64,000 bases of DNA from Streptomyces fumigatiscleroticus (GTDB lineage Bacteria > Actinomycetota > Actinomycetes > Streptomycetales > Streptomycetaceae): assembly GCF_014647975.1 (NCBI RefSeq), contig NZ_BMQF01000010.1:225957-289956 (forward strand). Reading direction: 5' to 3'. Position 1 is the stretch's first letter, and each line of letters begins with the position of its first letter. Position numbers and translations under genes: made by a program. Under the pieces are notes generated by a model. It saw nothing but the letters and a program-made list of their open reading frames with translations. It was not told where the DNA came from and made no database searches. This document shows positions 24,916 through 34,271 of the stretch, one piece after another.

Positions 24916-26487
24916 ATGGCGAGGGAGAGCGACATGCACCATCCGGGCAACGTCACCCCGGACCGGTTTCCGGCCCAGGACCATTTCGCCGAGGGCGCGC
25001 AGTACATCGCGGGCCGCCTGACCAAGGGCACGTCCGGGCGTACGCACGCGGTCGTCGACCCCGCGACCGGCACCACCGTCCACACCTACGAACCGGCGGG
25101 CCGGGACGACGTGGACGCGGCCGTCGCCGCCGCCCGCGAGGCCCTGCCCGGCTGGGCCGGAGCGACCCCCGGCGAGCGTTCCGACGCCCTGCACCGTTTC
25201 GCCGGCGTGCTCGCCGAGCGCGCCGAGGAGTTCGCCCGCGCCGAGTCCCTCCAGTGCGGCAAGCCGCTCAAGCTCAGCCGCGGGTTCGACGTCCCGGGCA
25301 CGATCGACAACACCGCCTTCTTCGCCGGTGCCGCCCGGCATCTGGCGGGGCAGTCGGCCGGCGAGTACTCCGGTGACCACACCTCCTACGTGCGCCGCGA
25401 GCCCATCGGCGTCGTGGGTTCCGTCGCGCCCTGGAACTACCCCCTCCAGATGGCCGCGTGGAAGATCCTCCCGGCGATCGCCGCGGGCAACACGATCGTG
25501 CTGAAGCCCGCCGAGATCACCCCGTTCACCTCGCTCATGTTCGCTCGGGCGGCCACCGACGCCGGGATCCCGGACGGTGTCGTCAACGTCGTCACCGGGA
25601 CCGGCGAGGTGGCCGGCGAACACCTCGTCGGCCACCCGGACGTGGCGATGACCTCCTTCACCGGCTCCACCGCCGTCGGCAGGCGGGTCGCCGAGATCGC
25701 CACCGCCACCGTCAAGCGCCTCCATCTGGAGCTGGGCGGCAAGGCGCCCTTCGTCGTGTTCGACGACGCGGACCTTCAGGCCGCGGCGAACGGCGCGGTC
25801 GCGGGCGCGCTCATCAACACCGGCCAGGACTGCACGGCCGCCACGCGCGCGTATGTGCAGCGACCCCGGTACGAGGAGTTCGTCGAGCGGACGGCCGCCC
25901 TGATGGAGACCGTCCGGCTCGGCGACCCGTTCGCCCCGGACACCGACCTCGGCCCGCTGGTCTCGCACGCGCAGCGCGACCGTGTCGCCGGCTTCGTCGA
26001 CCGGGCGCGCTCCTACGCGCGCGTGGTGACCGGCGGCGAGGCCCCTGGCGGCGCGCTGAGGAACGGGGCCTACTACCGGCCCACCCTGATCACCGGCGCC
26101 CCCCAGGACAGCGAGGTGGTCCAGGCCGAGATCTTCGGCCCGGTCCTCGTCGTGCTCCCCTTCGACGGCGACGACGAGGGGATCGCCCTCGCCAACGACA
26201 CCCCGTACGGACTCGCCGCCTCCGCCTGGACCCGGGACGTCTACCGCGCGGGGCGCGCCACCCGCGAGATCAGGGCGGGCTGCGTGTGGGTCAACGACCA
26301 CATCCCGATCATCAGCGAGATGCCGCACGGCGGCTACAAGGCGTCCGGCTTCGGCAAGGACATGTCCGTGTACTCCTTCGAGGAGTACACCCAGCTCAAG
26401 CACGTCATGTTCGACAACACGGCGGTGGTCCGGAAGGACTGGCACCGCACGATCTTCGGGGACCGACAGCCACACCAGGCCGGCTGA
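24916..26487 (+). CDS. NAD-dependent aldehyde dehydrogenase of polyamine catabolism
   Basis: Oxidises an amino-aldehyde, probably gamma-aminobutyraldehyde or gamma-glutamyl-aminobutyraldehyde. The protein has 523 residues from ATG 24916; ATG 24934 (MHHPGN) is equally plausible because AGGGAG precedes it by 6 nt. Catalytic features are APWNYP, the glutamate in LELGGKAP and the cysteine in NTGQDCTAATR. It is followed after 36 bp by potD and then potABC and puuB, forming one operon. It is a close paralogue of the ALDH at 16911. Confidence 0.87.
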   Translation: MARESDMHHPGNVTPDRFPAQDHFAEGAQYIAGRLTKGTSGRTHAVVDPATGTTVHTYEPAGRDDVDAAVAAAREALPGWAGATPGERSDALHRFAGVLAERAEEFARAESLQCGKPLKLSRGFDVPGTIDNTAFFAGAARHLAGQSAGEYSGDHTSYVRREPIGVVGSVAPWNYPLQMAAWKILPAIAAGNTIVLKPAEITPFTSLMFARAATDAGIPDGVVNVVTGTGEVAGEHLVGHPDVAMTSFTGSTAVGRRVAEIATATVKRLHLELGGKAPFVVFDDADLQAAANGAVAGALINTGQDCTAATRAYVQRPRYEEFVERTAALMETVRLGDPFAPDTDLGPLVSHAQRDRVAGFVDRARSYARVVTGGEAPGGALRNGAYYRPTLITGAPQDSEVVQAEIFGPVLVVLPFDGDDEGIALANDTPYGLAASAWTRDVYRAGRATREIRAGCVWVNDHIPIISEMPHGGYKASGFGKDMSVYSFEEYTQLKHVMFDNTAVVRKDWHRTIFGDRQPHQAG

Positions 26488-26523
26488 CCACGGCCGCTCA
26501 TCCTCCGAAAGGGCACCACGCGC

Positions 26524-27771
26524 ATGGGAAGTCACGAGCCCGACCGCCTGTCCCCGGCCCAGCTGGCCGCCGTGCGGCGCAGCCTGCGCAGCGGCAGGGC
26601 CTCCCTCACCCGCCGCTCCCTGCTGCGGGCTTCCGCGGGCGGCGCGCTCGCCGCCGGCGGCATCACCACGCTGAGCGCCTGCGGCATCCCCGCCGCGGGC
26701 ACGACGCGGGGCGGTGTTGCCGCGGAGGACCACTCGGCCGAGGAGAAGACCGTGAACTTCTCCAACTGGACCGAGTACATGGACGTCGACGACAGCGGCA
26801 AGCGCCACCCGACGCTAAAGGCGTTCACCAGGAGGACCGGCATCCGGGTCGCGTACACCGAGGACATCAACGACAACAACGAGTTCTTCGGCAAGATCAA
26901 GCCGCAGCTCGCCGCGGGCCAGGACACCGGCCGCGACATCGTCGTCCTCACCGACTGGCTGGCCGCCCGGCTCATCCGCCTCGGGTGGGTCCAGAAACTG
27001 GACCCGTCCAATCTGCCGCACGCCTTCGCCAACCTCTCGGCCCAGTTCCGCGCACCCGACTGGGACCCGGGCCGCGCCTACTCCTATCCCTGGCAGGGCA
27101 TCTCCACGGTCATCGCCTACAACAAGAAGGCGCTCGACGGCATCGAGGTCACCTCGGTCTCCGACCTCCTGGACAACCCGAAGCTCAAGGGGCGCGTGGG
27201 CTTCCTCACCGAGATGCGCGACACGGTCGGGATGACCCTGCTGGACATGGGCAAGGACCCGGCCGCGTTCACCGAGGACGACTACGACGCGGCCATCGCC
27301 CGTCTGCAAAGGGCCGTCGACAAGGGCCAGATCCGCCGCTTCACCGGCAACGACTACACCTCCGACCTCACCAGCGGGGACTTCGCGGCCTGTCTGGCCT
27401 GGGCGGGGGACGTCGTCCAGCTCAAGGCGGACAGCCCGGACATCGACTTCCTCATCCCGGACAGCGGCTACATGACCTCCAGCGACAACATGCTGATCCC
27501 CAACAAGGCCCGTCACAAGACGAACGCCGAACGGCTCATCGACTACTACTACGAGCCGGAGCCGGCCGCCGAGCTCGCCGCCTACATCAACTACGTCTGT
27601 CCCGTCGACGGCGTACGGGAAGAGCTTGCGAAGATCGACCAGGACGCGGCGGACAACCCGCTGATCCTCCCCGACAAGGCCATGCAGGCGAAGTCCCGTG
27701 CCTTCCGCTCGCTGAGCGCGAAGGAAGAGACGGCCTGCGAAGAGAAGTTCGCGAAGCTCACTGGGGCGTGA
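26524..27771 (+). CDS. potD: Spermidine/putrescine-binding lipoprotein
   Basis: Extracellular polyamine-binding protein of the operon's own importer, 415 residues. A Tat-type signal (TRRSLLRAS at about 29-37) with the lipobox LSAC starts after some 28 extra N-terminal residues. Family features are VNFSNWTEYMD, EDINDNNEFFGKI, SYPWQGISTVIAYN and the polyamine-site region LAWAGDVVQLKADSPDI. Seven base pairs separate it from potA. It shares motif order with the orphan protein at 18499. Confidence 0.92.
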   Translation: MGSHEPDRLSPAQLAAVRRSLRSGRASLTRRSLLRASAGGALAAGGITTLSACGIPAAGTTRGGVAAEDHSAEEKTVNFSNWTEYMDVDDSGKRHPTLKAFTRRTGIRVAYTEDINDNNEFFGKIKPQLAAGQDTGRDIVVLTDWLAARLIRLGWVQKLDPSNLPHAFANLSAQFRAPDWDPGRAYSYPWQGISTVIAYNKKALDGIEVTSVSDLLDNPKLKGRVGFLTEMRDTVGMTLLDMGKDPAAFTEDDYDAAIARLQRAVDKGQIRRFTGNDYTSDLTSGDFAACLAWAGDVVQLKADSPDIDFLIPDSGYMTSSDNMLIPNKARHKTNAERLIDYYYEPEPAAELAAYINYVCPVDGVREELAKIDQDAADNPLILPDKAMQAKSRAFRSLSAKEETACEEKFAKLTGA

Positions 27772-27778
27772 CGAGACG

Positions 27779-28924
27779 ATGAAGACCACGACGGACAGCA
27801 GCGGCGACGTCCGCCTCTCCGGCATCAGCAAGACCTACGGCTCCTTCACCGCCGTGCACCCGCTGGACCTGACCGTGCCCGAGGGCTCCTTCTTCGCCCT
27901 GCTCGGCGCGTCCGGCTGCGGCAAGACCACCACCCTGAGAATGATCGCCGGCCTGGAGGAGCCCACGACCGGCACCGTCTCGCTGGGCGAGCAGGACGTG
28001 ACGGCGCTGCCGCCGTACAAGCGGCCGGTGAACACCGTCTTCCAGTCCTACGCCCTCTTCCCGCACCTGGACATCTTCGAGAACGTCGCCTTCGGCCTGC
28101 GCCGCCGCGGCATCAAGTCGGTGAAGAAGCAGGTCGAGGAGATGCTGGAGCTGGTGCAGCTCGGCGAGCAGGCACGAAAGAAGCCGCACCAGCTCTCCGG
28201 CGGCCAGCAGCAGCGCGTCGCGGTGGCCCGCGCGCTGATCAACCACCCGAAGGTGCTGCTGCTCGACGAGCCCCTGGGCGCCCTCGACCTGAAGCTGCGC
28301 CGCCAGATGCAGCTGGAGCTCAAGCGCATCCAGACCGAGGTCGGCATCACGTTCGTCCATGTCACGCACGACCAGGAGGAGGCCATGACGATGGCCGACA
28401 CGGTCGCCGTGATGAACGCCGGCCGGGTCGAGCAGCTCGGCTCGCCCGCCGACCTCTACGAGAACCCGCGCACCACGTTCGTCGCCAACTTCCTCGGCAC
28501 CTCCAACCTGATCGAGGCCGAGACCGGATCCGGCGGCGGCGACGAGATCGCCGTCCGGGCCGGCGACTGCACGCTGCTGCTGCCCCGAGCGCGCTGCTCG
28601 GCGCCGGCGACGGCCGGCGGCAAGGTGCTGGTCGGTGTCCGCCCGGAGAAGATCTCCCTCGTCCACGCCGACGACGCGGGCTCGGTACCGGCCGGCCGCA
28701 ACCGCATCACCGGCACGATCGCCGACTCCAGCTTCATCGGCGTCTCCACGCAGTACGTCGTCGACAGCCCCGTCTGCCCCCGCCTGGAGGTCTACGCCCA
28801 GAACATCGAGCGGGACGCACGGCTGGTGCCCGGCGCCGAGGTCGTCCTGCACTGGAGCCCGGCCCACACCTTCGGCCTGGACGCCGCCCAGGACATCGGG
28901 GCCGGAGTGGAAGAGGCCGCCTGA
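27779..28924 (+). CDS. potA: Polyamine ABC transporter ATP-binding protein
   Basis: Drives PotBC-mediated uptake. The 381-residue protein has Walker A GASGCGKTT (about residues 42-50), the Q-loop VFQSYALFPHLD, the signature LSGGQQQRVAVARAL, Walker B VLLLDEPLGALD and the switch histidine in VTHDQEEAMTM. A TOBE domain occupies about residues 285-370. Length and layout are standard for PotA. Its stop overlaps the potB start (ATGA). Confidence 0.93.
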   Translation: MKTTTDSSGDVRLSGISKTYGSFTAVHPLDLTVPEGSFFALLGASGCGKTTTLRMIAGLEEPTTGTVSLGEQDVTALPPYKRPVNTVFQSYALFPHLDIFENVAFGLRRRGIKSVKKQVEEMLELVQLGEQARKKPHQLSGGQQQRVAVARALINHPKVLLLDEPLGALDLKLRRQMQLELKRIQTEVGITFVHVTHDQEEAMTMADTVAVMNAGRVEQLGSPADLYENPRTTFVANFLGTSNLIEAETGSGGGDEIAVRAGDCTLLLPRARCSAPATAGGKVLVGVRPEKISLVHADDAGSVPAGRNRITGTIADSSFIGVSTQYVVDSPVCPRLEVYAQNIERDARLVPGAEVVLHWSPAHTFGLDAAQDIGAGVEEAA

Positions 28925-29853
28925 TGACGACGCTCACCGAGGCGCCCCCGCCGCTCGACCCGACCGCCCCGGACCGGAAGCCGCCGCGCGCCCGCGGTCG
29001 CTGGACGCCGTACTGGCTGCTGCTGCCCGGCATCCTGTGGCTGCTGGTCTTCTTCGCGCTGCCGATGGTCTACCAGGCCTCCACGTCCGTGCAGACGGGC
29101 TCCCTGGAGGAGGGCTACAAGGTCACCTGGCACTTCGCCACCTACTGGGACGCGCTGTCCGCGTACTGGCCGCAGTTCGTGCGCTCGGTCGCCTACGCCG
29201 CCGCCGCGACGGTGCTGTGCCTGCTGCTCGGCTACCCGCTGGCCTATATGATCGCCTTCCGCGCGGGCCGCTGGCGGAATCTGATCATGGTGCTGGTGAT
29301 CGCGCCGTTCTTCACCAGCTTCCTGATCCGCACCCTGGCCTGGAAGACGATCCTCGCCGACGGCGGACCGGTCGTCGGCGCCCTGAACACACTGCACGTC
29401 CTGGACGTCACCGGCTGGCTCGGCTGGACCTCCGGCGACCGGGTACTGGCCACACCGCTGGCCGTCGTGTGCGGGCTGACGTACAACTTCCTGCCGTTCA
29501 TGGTGCTGCCGCTGTACACCTCGCTGGAGCGCATCGACGCCCGGCTGCACGAGGCGGCGGGCGACCTGTACGCGCGGCCCTGGACCACGTTCCGCAAGGT
29601 CACCTTCCCGCTGTCGATGCCGGGCGTGGTCTCCGGCACGCTGCTGACCTTCATCCCGGCCTCCGGTGACTACGTCAACGCCGATCTGCTCGGCTCCACC
29701 GACACCCGCATGATCGGCAACGTGATCCAGACCCAGTTCCTGCGCGTCCTGGACTACCCGACGGCGGCGGCGCTCTCCTTCATCCTCATGGCCGCGATCC
29801 TCATCGCCGTCACGCTCTACATCCGCAAGTCCGGCACGGAGGATCTGGTGTAA
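28924..29853 (+). CDS. potB: Polyamine ABC transporter permease 1
   Basis: A 309-residue inner-membrane subunit with a Pro-rich cytoplasmic tail of about 35 residues and six transmembrane segments. The EAA loop HEAAGDLYARPWTTFRKVTFP is near residues 208-228. It pairs with PotC. The start overlaps the potA stop, and potC begins directly after the TAA with no gap. Confidence 0.92.
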   Translation: MTTLTEAPPPLDPTAPDRKPPRARGRWTPYWLLLPGILWLLVFFALPMVYQASTSVQTGSLEEGYKVTWHFATYWDALSAYWPQFVRSVAYAAAATVLCLLLGYPLAYMIAFRAGRWRNLIMVLVIAPFFTSFLIRTLAWKTILADGGPVVGALNTLHVLDVTGWLGWTSGDRVLATPLAVVCGLTYNFLPFMVLPLYTSLERIDARLHEAAGDLYARPWTTFRKVTFPLSMPGVVSGTLLTFIPASGDYVNADLLGSTDTRMIGNVIQTQFLRVLDYPTAAALSFILMAAILIAVTLYIRKSGTEDLV

Positions 29854-30666
29854 ATGGCCGCCGTCACTTCCCTCCTCAACTGGTTCAGGCGTCATCTCGT
29901 CGTCATCGCGGGACTGCTCACGCTCGCCTATCTCCTGCTGCCGAACGTCATCGTCACGGTGTTCTCCTTCAATAAGCCGAAGGGCCGCTTCAATTACGCG
30001 TGGCAGCATTTCTCCGCGGACGCCTGGAAGGACCCGTGCGGCGTCTCCGATCTGTGCGGCTCGCTGTCGATCAGCCTGCGGATCGCCTTCTGGGCGACCC
30101 TGGGCGCCACCGCCCTCGGCACGCTGATCGCCTTCGCGCTGGTCCGCTACCGCTTCCGCGCGCGGGGTGCCGTCAACTCGCTGATCTTCCTGCCGATGGC
30201 GATGCCCGAGGTGGTCATGGCCGCCTCGCTGCTCACCCTGTTCCTCAACATGGGTGCACAGTTGGGTTTCTGGACCATCCTGATCGCCCACATCATGTTC
30301 TGCCTCAGCTTCGTGGTGACGGCCGTCAAGGCGCGCGTGATGTCGATGGACCCGCGCTTGGAGCAGGCGGCCCAGGACCTGTACGCCGGGCCGCTCCAGA
30401 CCTTCCTGAGGGTCACCCTGCCGATCGCGGCCCCCGGTATCGCGGCGGGCGCGCTGCTTGCCTTCGCGCTCTCCTTCGACGACTTCATCATCACCAATTT
30501 CACGGCGGGCTCGACCGTCACCTTCCCCATGTTCGTGTGGGGTTCGGCCCAGCGCGGAACGCCCGTCCAGATCAATGTCATCGGTACGGCCATGTTCCTG
30601 GTCGCCGTACTTTTCGTCCTGGCCGCCATGGCCGTCGGAAAACGCCGCGGAAAACACAAGGCGTAA
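29854..30666 (+). CDS. potC: Polyamine ABC transporter permease 2
   Basis: A 270-residue permease with six transmembrane segments and the EAA loop EQAAQDLYAGPLQTFLRVTLP near residues 168-188. AFALSFDDFIITNFTAG matches PotC. Its start codon touches the potB stop, showing strict coupling. The oxidase gene follows after 34 bp. Confidence 0.92.
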   Translation: MAAVTSLLNWFRRHLVVIAGLLTLAYLLLPNVIVTVFSFNKPKGRFNYAWQHFSADAWKDPCGVSDLCGSLSISLRIAFWATLGATALGTLIAFALVRYRFRARGAVNSLIFLPMAMPEVVMAASLLTLFLNMGAQLGFWTILIAHIMFCLSFVVTAVKARVMSMDPRLEQAAQDLYAGPLQTFLRVTLPIAAPGIAAGALLAFALSFDDFIITNFTAGSTVTFPMFVWGSAQRGTPVQINVIGTAMFLVAVLFVLAAMAVGKRRGKHKA

Positions 30667-30700
30667 ACCCTTGTACAAACCCATGCAGGGAGTTGAAATC

Positions 30701-32128
30701 ATGGCCGGAAGCGCCATGAGCCATCGCAACGACCGGACGCGATCCCTCTCCGGGGCCCAGCCGATCCCGTACTGGCTGGACGACCCCGGCAGGCCCCGCC
30801 CCGAGCCCGCCCTCACCGGCGACGAGACCTGCGACCTGCTGGTCGTCGGCGGCGGCTACAGCGGACTGTGGACCGCGCTGATCGCCAAGGAGCGCGACCC
30901 CCTGCGGGACGTCGTCCTGGTCGAGGGCCGCGAGGTGGGCTGGGCCGCCTCCGGCCGCAACGGCGGCTTCTGCGCCGCCTCCCTCACCCACGGCCTGCCC
31001 AACGGCCTCACCCGCTGGCCCCAGGAGATCCACAAGCTCCAGGAGCTGGGCGCCCGCAACCTGGACGAGATCGAGCGCGCCGTCGCCCGCCACGCCATCG
31101 ACTGCGACTTCGAGCGCACCGGCGAGATCGACGTGGCGACCGAGACCTACCAGGCATGGGAGCTGAAGGACTGGTACGAGGAGATGCGGCGCCGGGGCCT
31201 GGCCGAGGGCGTGGAGTTCCTGGACGCGGAAGCCGTGCGCGAGCAGGTGGACTCGCCCACCTTCCGGGCCGGCCTGTACGACCGGCGGGGCGTCGCCATG
31301 CTCCACCCGGCCAAGCTCGCCTGGGGTCTGAAGCGCGCCTGCGCCGCCCTCGGCGTCCGCGTGTACGAGCACACCCCCGCCCTCACCCTGAAGCCGTACG
31401 GCGCCGGCATGACCGTGAGCACCCCCTACGGCCGTGTCCGCGCCCGGCAGGTCGTCCTCGGCACGAACGTCTTCCCCAGCCTGGTCAGACGGGTCCGCGC
31501 CTACACCGTCCCGGTCTACGACTACGCCCTGATGACCGAGCCGCTCACCGCCGCACAGCTCGCCTCGGTCGGCTGGAAGAACCGGCAGGGCCTCGGCGAC
31601 TCGGCCAACCAGTTCCACTACTTCCGCCTCACCGCCGACAACCGGATCCTGTGGGGCGGCTACGACGCCGTCTACCCGTACGGCGGCCGGGTGCGCGCCG
31701 AGTACGACGACCGCCCGGAGACCTACGCCAAGCTCGCCGGGCACTTCTTCACCTGCTTCCCGCAGCTGGAGGGCGTCCGCTTCACCCACGCCTGGGGCGG
31801 CGCCATCGACACCTGCTCCCGCTTCTCGGCCTTCTTCGGCACCGCCCACCAGGGCCGGGTCGCCTACGCGGCGGGCTACACGGGCCTGGGCGTGGGCGCG
31901 ACCCGGTTCGGCGCCGAGGTGATGCTCGACCTGCTGGCGGGGGAGCGCACCGAGCGCACGGAGCTGGAGATGGTGCGCAGGAAACCGCTGCCGTTCCCGC
32001 CCGAGCCGTTCGCCTGGACCGGTATCGCCCTGACCAAGTGGTCCCTGGCCCGCGCGGACGCGCACGGCGGCCGCCGCAACCTGTGGCTGAGGACGATGGA
32101 CCGGCTGGGACTGGGCTTCGACAGCTGA
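30701..32128 (+). CDS. puuB: FAD-dependent amine oxidase, PuuB-like
   Basis: A DAO-family flavoprotein of 475 residues that probably oxidises gamma-glutamylputrescine or a related amine to the aldehyde. The FAD-binding motif DLLVVGGGYSGLWTAL is at about residues 47-62, followed by EGREVGWAASGRNGGF. The C-terminal part has THAWGGAIDTCSRF and AYAAGYTGLGVGATRFGAE. ATG 30701 has GGGAG 9 nt ahead; ATG 30716 is an alternative. Placement directly after potABC argues for a polyamine substrate. No PuuA or PuuD gene is seen in this window. Confidence 0.85.
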   Translation: MAGSAMSHRNDRTRSLSGAQPIPYWLDDPGRPRPEPALTGDETCDLLVVGGGYSGLWTALIAKERDPLRDVVLVEGREVGWAASGRNGGFCAASLTHGLPNGLTRWPQEIHKLQELGARNLDEIERAVARHAIDCDFERTGEIDVATETYQAWELKDWYEEMRRRGLAEGVEFLDAEAVREQVDSPTFRAGLYDRRGVAMLHPAKLAWGLKRACAALGVRVYEHTPALTLKPYGAGMTVSTPYGRVRARQVVLGTNVFPSLVRRVRAYTVPVYDYALMTEPLTAAQLASVGWKNRQGLGDSANQFHYFRLTADNRILWGGYDAVYPYGGRVRAEYDDRPETYAKLAGHFFTCFPQLEGVRFTHAWGGAIDTCSRFSAFFGTAHQGRVAYAAGYTGLGVGATRFGAEVMLDLLAGERTERTELEMVRRKPLPFPPEPFAWTGIALTKWSLARADAHGGRRNLWLRTMDRLGLGFDS

Positions 32129-32251
32129 GCGGCGCCGGCTGTGTTCCGGCTCACGGCGACGAGTGACCGGAACCCGCGTAATGCCGGCCCGGGAACCTCC
32201 CTCTCCCTGGTGACGCGATCCCGCGTCCACGAGCGCAAGGGAGGTCTCCTC

Positions 32252-32707
32252 ATGCCAGGGGGGAAGACGGCGGTCGCATGGCTGGCATCCGTCGCGCCGG
32301 ACCCCGAGGCCTGCCGCTGGGAGTGGGAGCGCAATCCCCGTGGGGTCGTGCTGCTGCCTGCCGGCAAGGCCTGGGACGTACTGATACTGCCGAGCGCGCT
32401 CGGCTATCCCACCCTCGACGTGCTGACCCGTGTCCTGGACCGGACCGGTCCGGTGCTCGCCGACTTCGGCGACGCGCGCATGGGCTTCCTGGTGCCGCCC
32501 GGCACCGCGGCCCGCTGGCTGGGCACCGGCATCCGCACGGCCGGTGCGGGCACCTGGATCGTCGTGCCGTATCCGGGACGGGCGGCGACCGGCGGCATCC
32601 GCTGGCTGGTCCCGCCGGACGGCTCCGGCACCCTCACCGACCCGGCCCTGCTGGAACTGGCGATGCACGAGGCGGTGGCGGGGCCGGCTCCGGAGGGACA
32701 CGGCTGA
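32252..32707 (+). CDS. Small conserved-looking protein of unknown function
   Basis: A 151-residue soluble protein without signal or membrane span. ATG 32252 follows AGGGAGG. The middle (VLDRTGPVLADFGDARMGFLVPPGTA, then WLGTGIRTAGAGTWIVVPYPG) recalls small Streptomyces proteins related to the prim-pol-like N-terminal fold, but the catalytic acidic residues cannot be assigned. I do not propose a function. It lies 123 bp after puuB and before a large repeat array. Confidence 0.65.
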   Translation: MPGGKTAVAWLASVAPDPEACRWEWERNPRGVVLLPAGKAWDVLILPSALGYPTLDVLTRVLDRTGPVLADFGDARMGFLVPPGTAARWLGTGIRTAGAGTWIVVPYPGRAATGGIRWLVPPDGSGTLTDPALLELAMHEAVAGPAPEGHG

Positions 32708-32736
32708 GCGGAGCCGGTGAAGCCCGGTGCGGTACG

Positions 32737-32792
32737 GCAGCGCCCCATAGGGACGCGGCAAACCGCGCGACCGGCCACGACGGGCGCCCGCG
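32737..32792. repeat. Interspersed intergenic repeat, type AGCGCCCCATAGGG
   Basis: CAGCGCCCCATAGGGACGCGGCAAACCGCGCGACCGGCCACGACGG (given here in part, 32740-32784) has the pattern of a common Streptomyces intergenic element ending in GCGCGACCAGCCACGAC. CGCGG-CAAA-CCGCG forms a hairpin, probably terminating the puuB-side transcript. The 22-bp array starts inside its right end. Confidence 0.5.
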
Positions 32793-33277
32793 GACCGGGC
32801 ACGACGGGCCCGCGGACCGGGCACGACGGGCCTGCGGGTCGGTTGCGGCGGGCCCGCTGACCGGGCACGACGGGCCTGCGGGTCGGTTGCGGCGGGCCCG
32901 CGGACCGGGCACGGCGGGCCCGCGGGTCGGCCGCGACGGGCCTGCGGGTCGGTTGCGGCGGGCCCGCGGACCGGGCACGGCGGGCCTGCGGGTCGGTTGC
33001 GGCGGGCCTGCGGGTCGGCCGCGACGGGCCCGCGGACCGGGCACGGCGGGCCCGCGGGTCGGTTGCGGCGGGCCTGCGGGTCGGCCGCGACGGGCCCGCG
33101 GGTCGGCTGCGGCGGGCCCGCGGACCGGGCACGGCGGGCCCGCGGACCGGGCACGGCGGGCCCGCGGGTCGGCTGCGGCGGGCCTGCGGACCGGGCTGCG
33201 GCGGGCCCGCTGACCGGGCACGACGGGCCCGCTGACCGGCTGCGGCGGGCCCGCCGACCGGACAGGACGGGCCCGCG
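32769..33277. repeat. 22-bp minisatellite, 23 contiguous copies
   Basis: Units are 22 bp with single 23- and 24-bp variants. Two types mix: A, GACCGGGCACG(A/G)CGGGCC(C/T)GCG, and B, GGTCGG(TT/CC/CT)GCG(G/A)CGGGCC(C/T)GCG. The order begins A A A B A B A B B A B B. The period is not a multiple of three, so no protein is maintained. The first unit reads out of the interspersed repeat at 32737. The array ends 28 bp before the convergent PAP2 gene. Confidence 0.95.
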
Positions 33278-33305
33278 GATCGGGTACCGGACTTTCGCGG
33301 AACGC

Positions 33306-34154
33306 TCAGCCGGCCGCCGGTCCGGGCCGGTCCCGGCGGCCGAACCGGCCGACGACCAGCACGAACCCGGTCAGCAGCACCGTGCACAGGCACCAGCTGG
33401 CCACGACGTCCAGTGGCCAGTGGTAGCCGCGGCGGACCAGTCCGAAGGCGACGCCGAGACCGAGGGCGGCGCAGACGAGGACCAGCGCACGGCGGGCGGC
33501 GGCCGTGCGCAGCCAGGGCAGCAGGAGCAGGGCCGCGGCACCGTAGGCGACGGCGGCCGTGGCGGTGTGGCCGGAGGGGTAGTAACCGGTGCCCGGCGGT
33601 GCGGCCGGGGTGCCGGGGCGGCCGATCAGTTCCTTCAGCGGCACGATCAGGGCCGGCACCAGCGCCATCACCAGGGCGGCCACCGCGCTCGGCAGCCACC
33701 AGCGGTCTGTGCCGGTGGAGCGCGCCCGCCAGGCCGCGTACCCCAGGGCGGCGGCCAGCACCGGAAGCGCGACCTGGACATTGCCCAGGTCGGCGAGGAG
33801 TTCGGAGAGGCGGTCCGGATGGACGGCGGCGCGGCTGAGGCGCTCGTCGGCACGGAGCAGCGGGCCGCCGGCGACGACCTGCCAGGTGATCAGCGCGAAG
33901 AGCAGGGCCGGAAGCCCGAGAAGAAGGAGGAGGGAGGTCGGCCGCCCCGGAACAGGGGGGGTGGTTCCGGGGCGGCCGTCCGGACCGGAACGTCGCGCGC
34001 CCCGGGGGGTTTGGGGCGGGCGACCGTCCGATCGGTGAGGAGATCCGGAGCCAGAGGCCCCGGTTGTGTGCGCGAGGGCACGACCAGGTCGAAGCTGGGG
34101 AGGCCCCGGCCTGAGGTCGCCCACAGTCCCCTGTGGGCGGGGTGTATCTCTCAT
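33306..34154 (-). CDS. PAP2-family membrane phosphatase
   Basis: A 282-residue membrane phosphatase, likely acting on undecaprenyl-pyrophosphate or phosphatidate on the outer face. The first 70 residues are basic and Pro-rich. Five to six hydrophobic spans follow. The three-part active-site signature is KELIGRP (about residues 178-184), YYPSGHTATA with the catalytic Ser-Gly-His, and RRGYHWPLDVVA with the catalytic histidine. ATG 34154 gives the only complete frame. It lies between gabT and the repeat array without obvious operon partners. Confidence 0.87.
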   Translation of the reverse strand: MRDTPRPQGTVGDLRPGPPQLRPGRALAHTTGASGSGSPHRSDGRPPQTPRGARRSGPDGRPGTTPPVPGRPTSLLLLLGLPALLFALITWQVVAGGPLLRADERLSRAAVHPDRLSELLADLGNVQVALPVLAAALGYAAWRARSTGTDRWWLPSAVAALVMALVPALIVPLKELIGRPGTPAAPPGTGYYPSGHTATAAVAYGAAALLLLPWLRTAAARRALVLVCAALGLGVAFGLVRRGYHWPLDVVASWCLCTVLLTGFVLVVGRFGRRDRPGPAAG

Positions 34155-34271
34155 CTGCGTCAGAACCTACGGCAGGGAAGGGGGATCGAGACAGGGCGAA
34201 CGGCATCCTGTCATCCACCCCCCACACGTTCTTCACACGCTCTGCCGGTTGCGGCCGGTCCGGATGTGCAT

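Noticed and set aside
32769..33277. CRISPR array
   Set aside because: Units are contiguous, there are no unique spacers, and no cas genes are present. The same applies to the arrays at 9527, 23748 and 51107.
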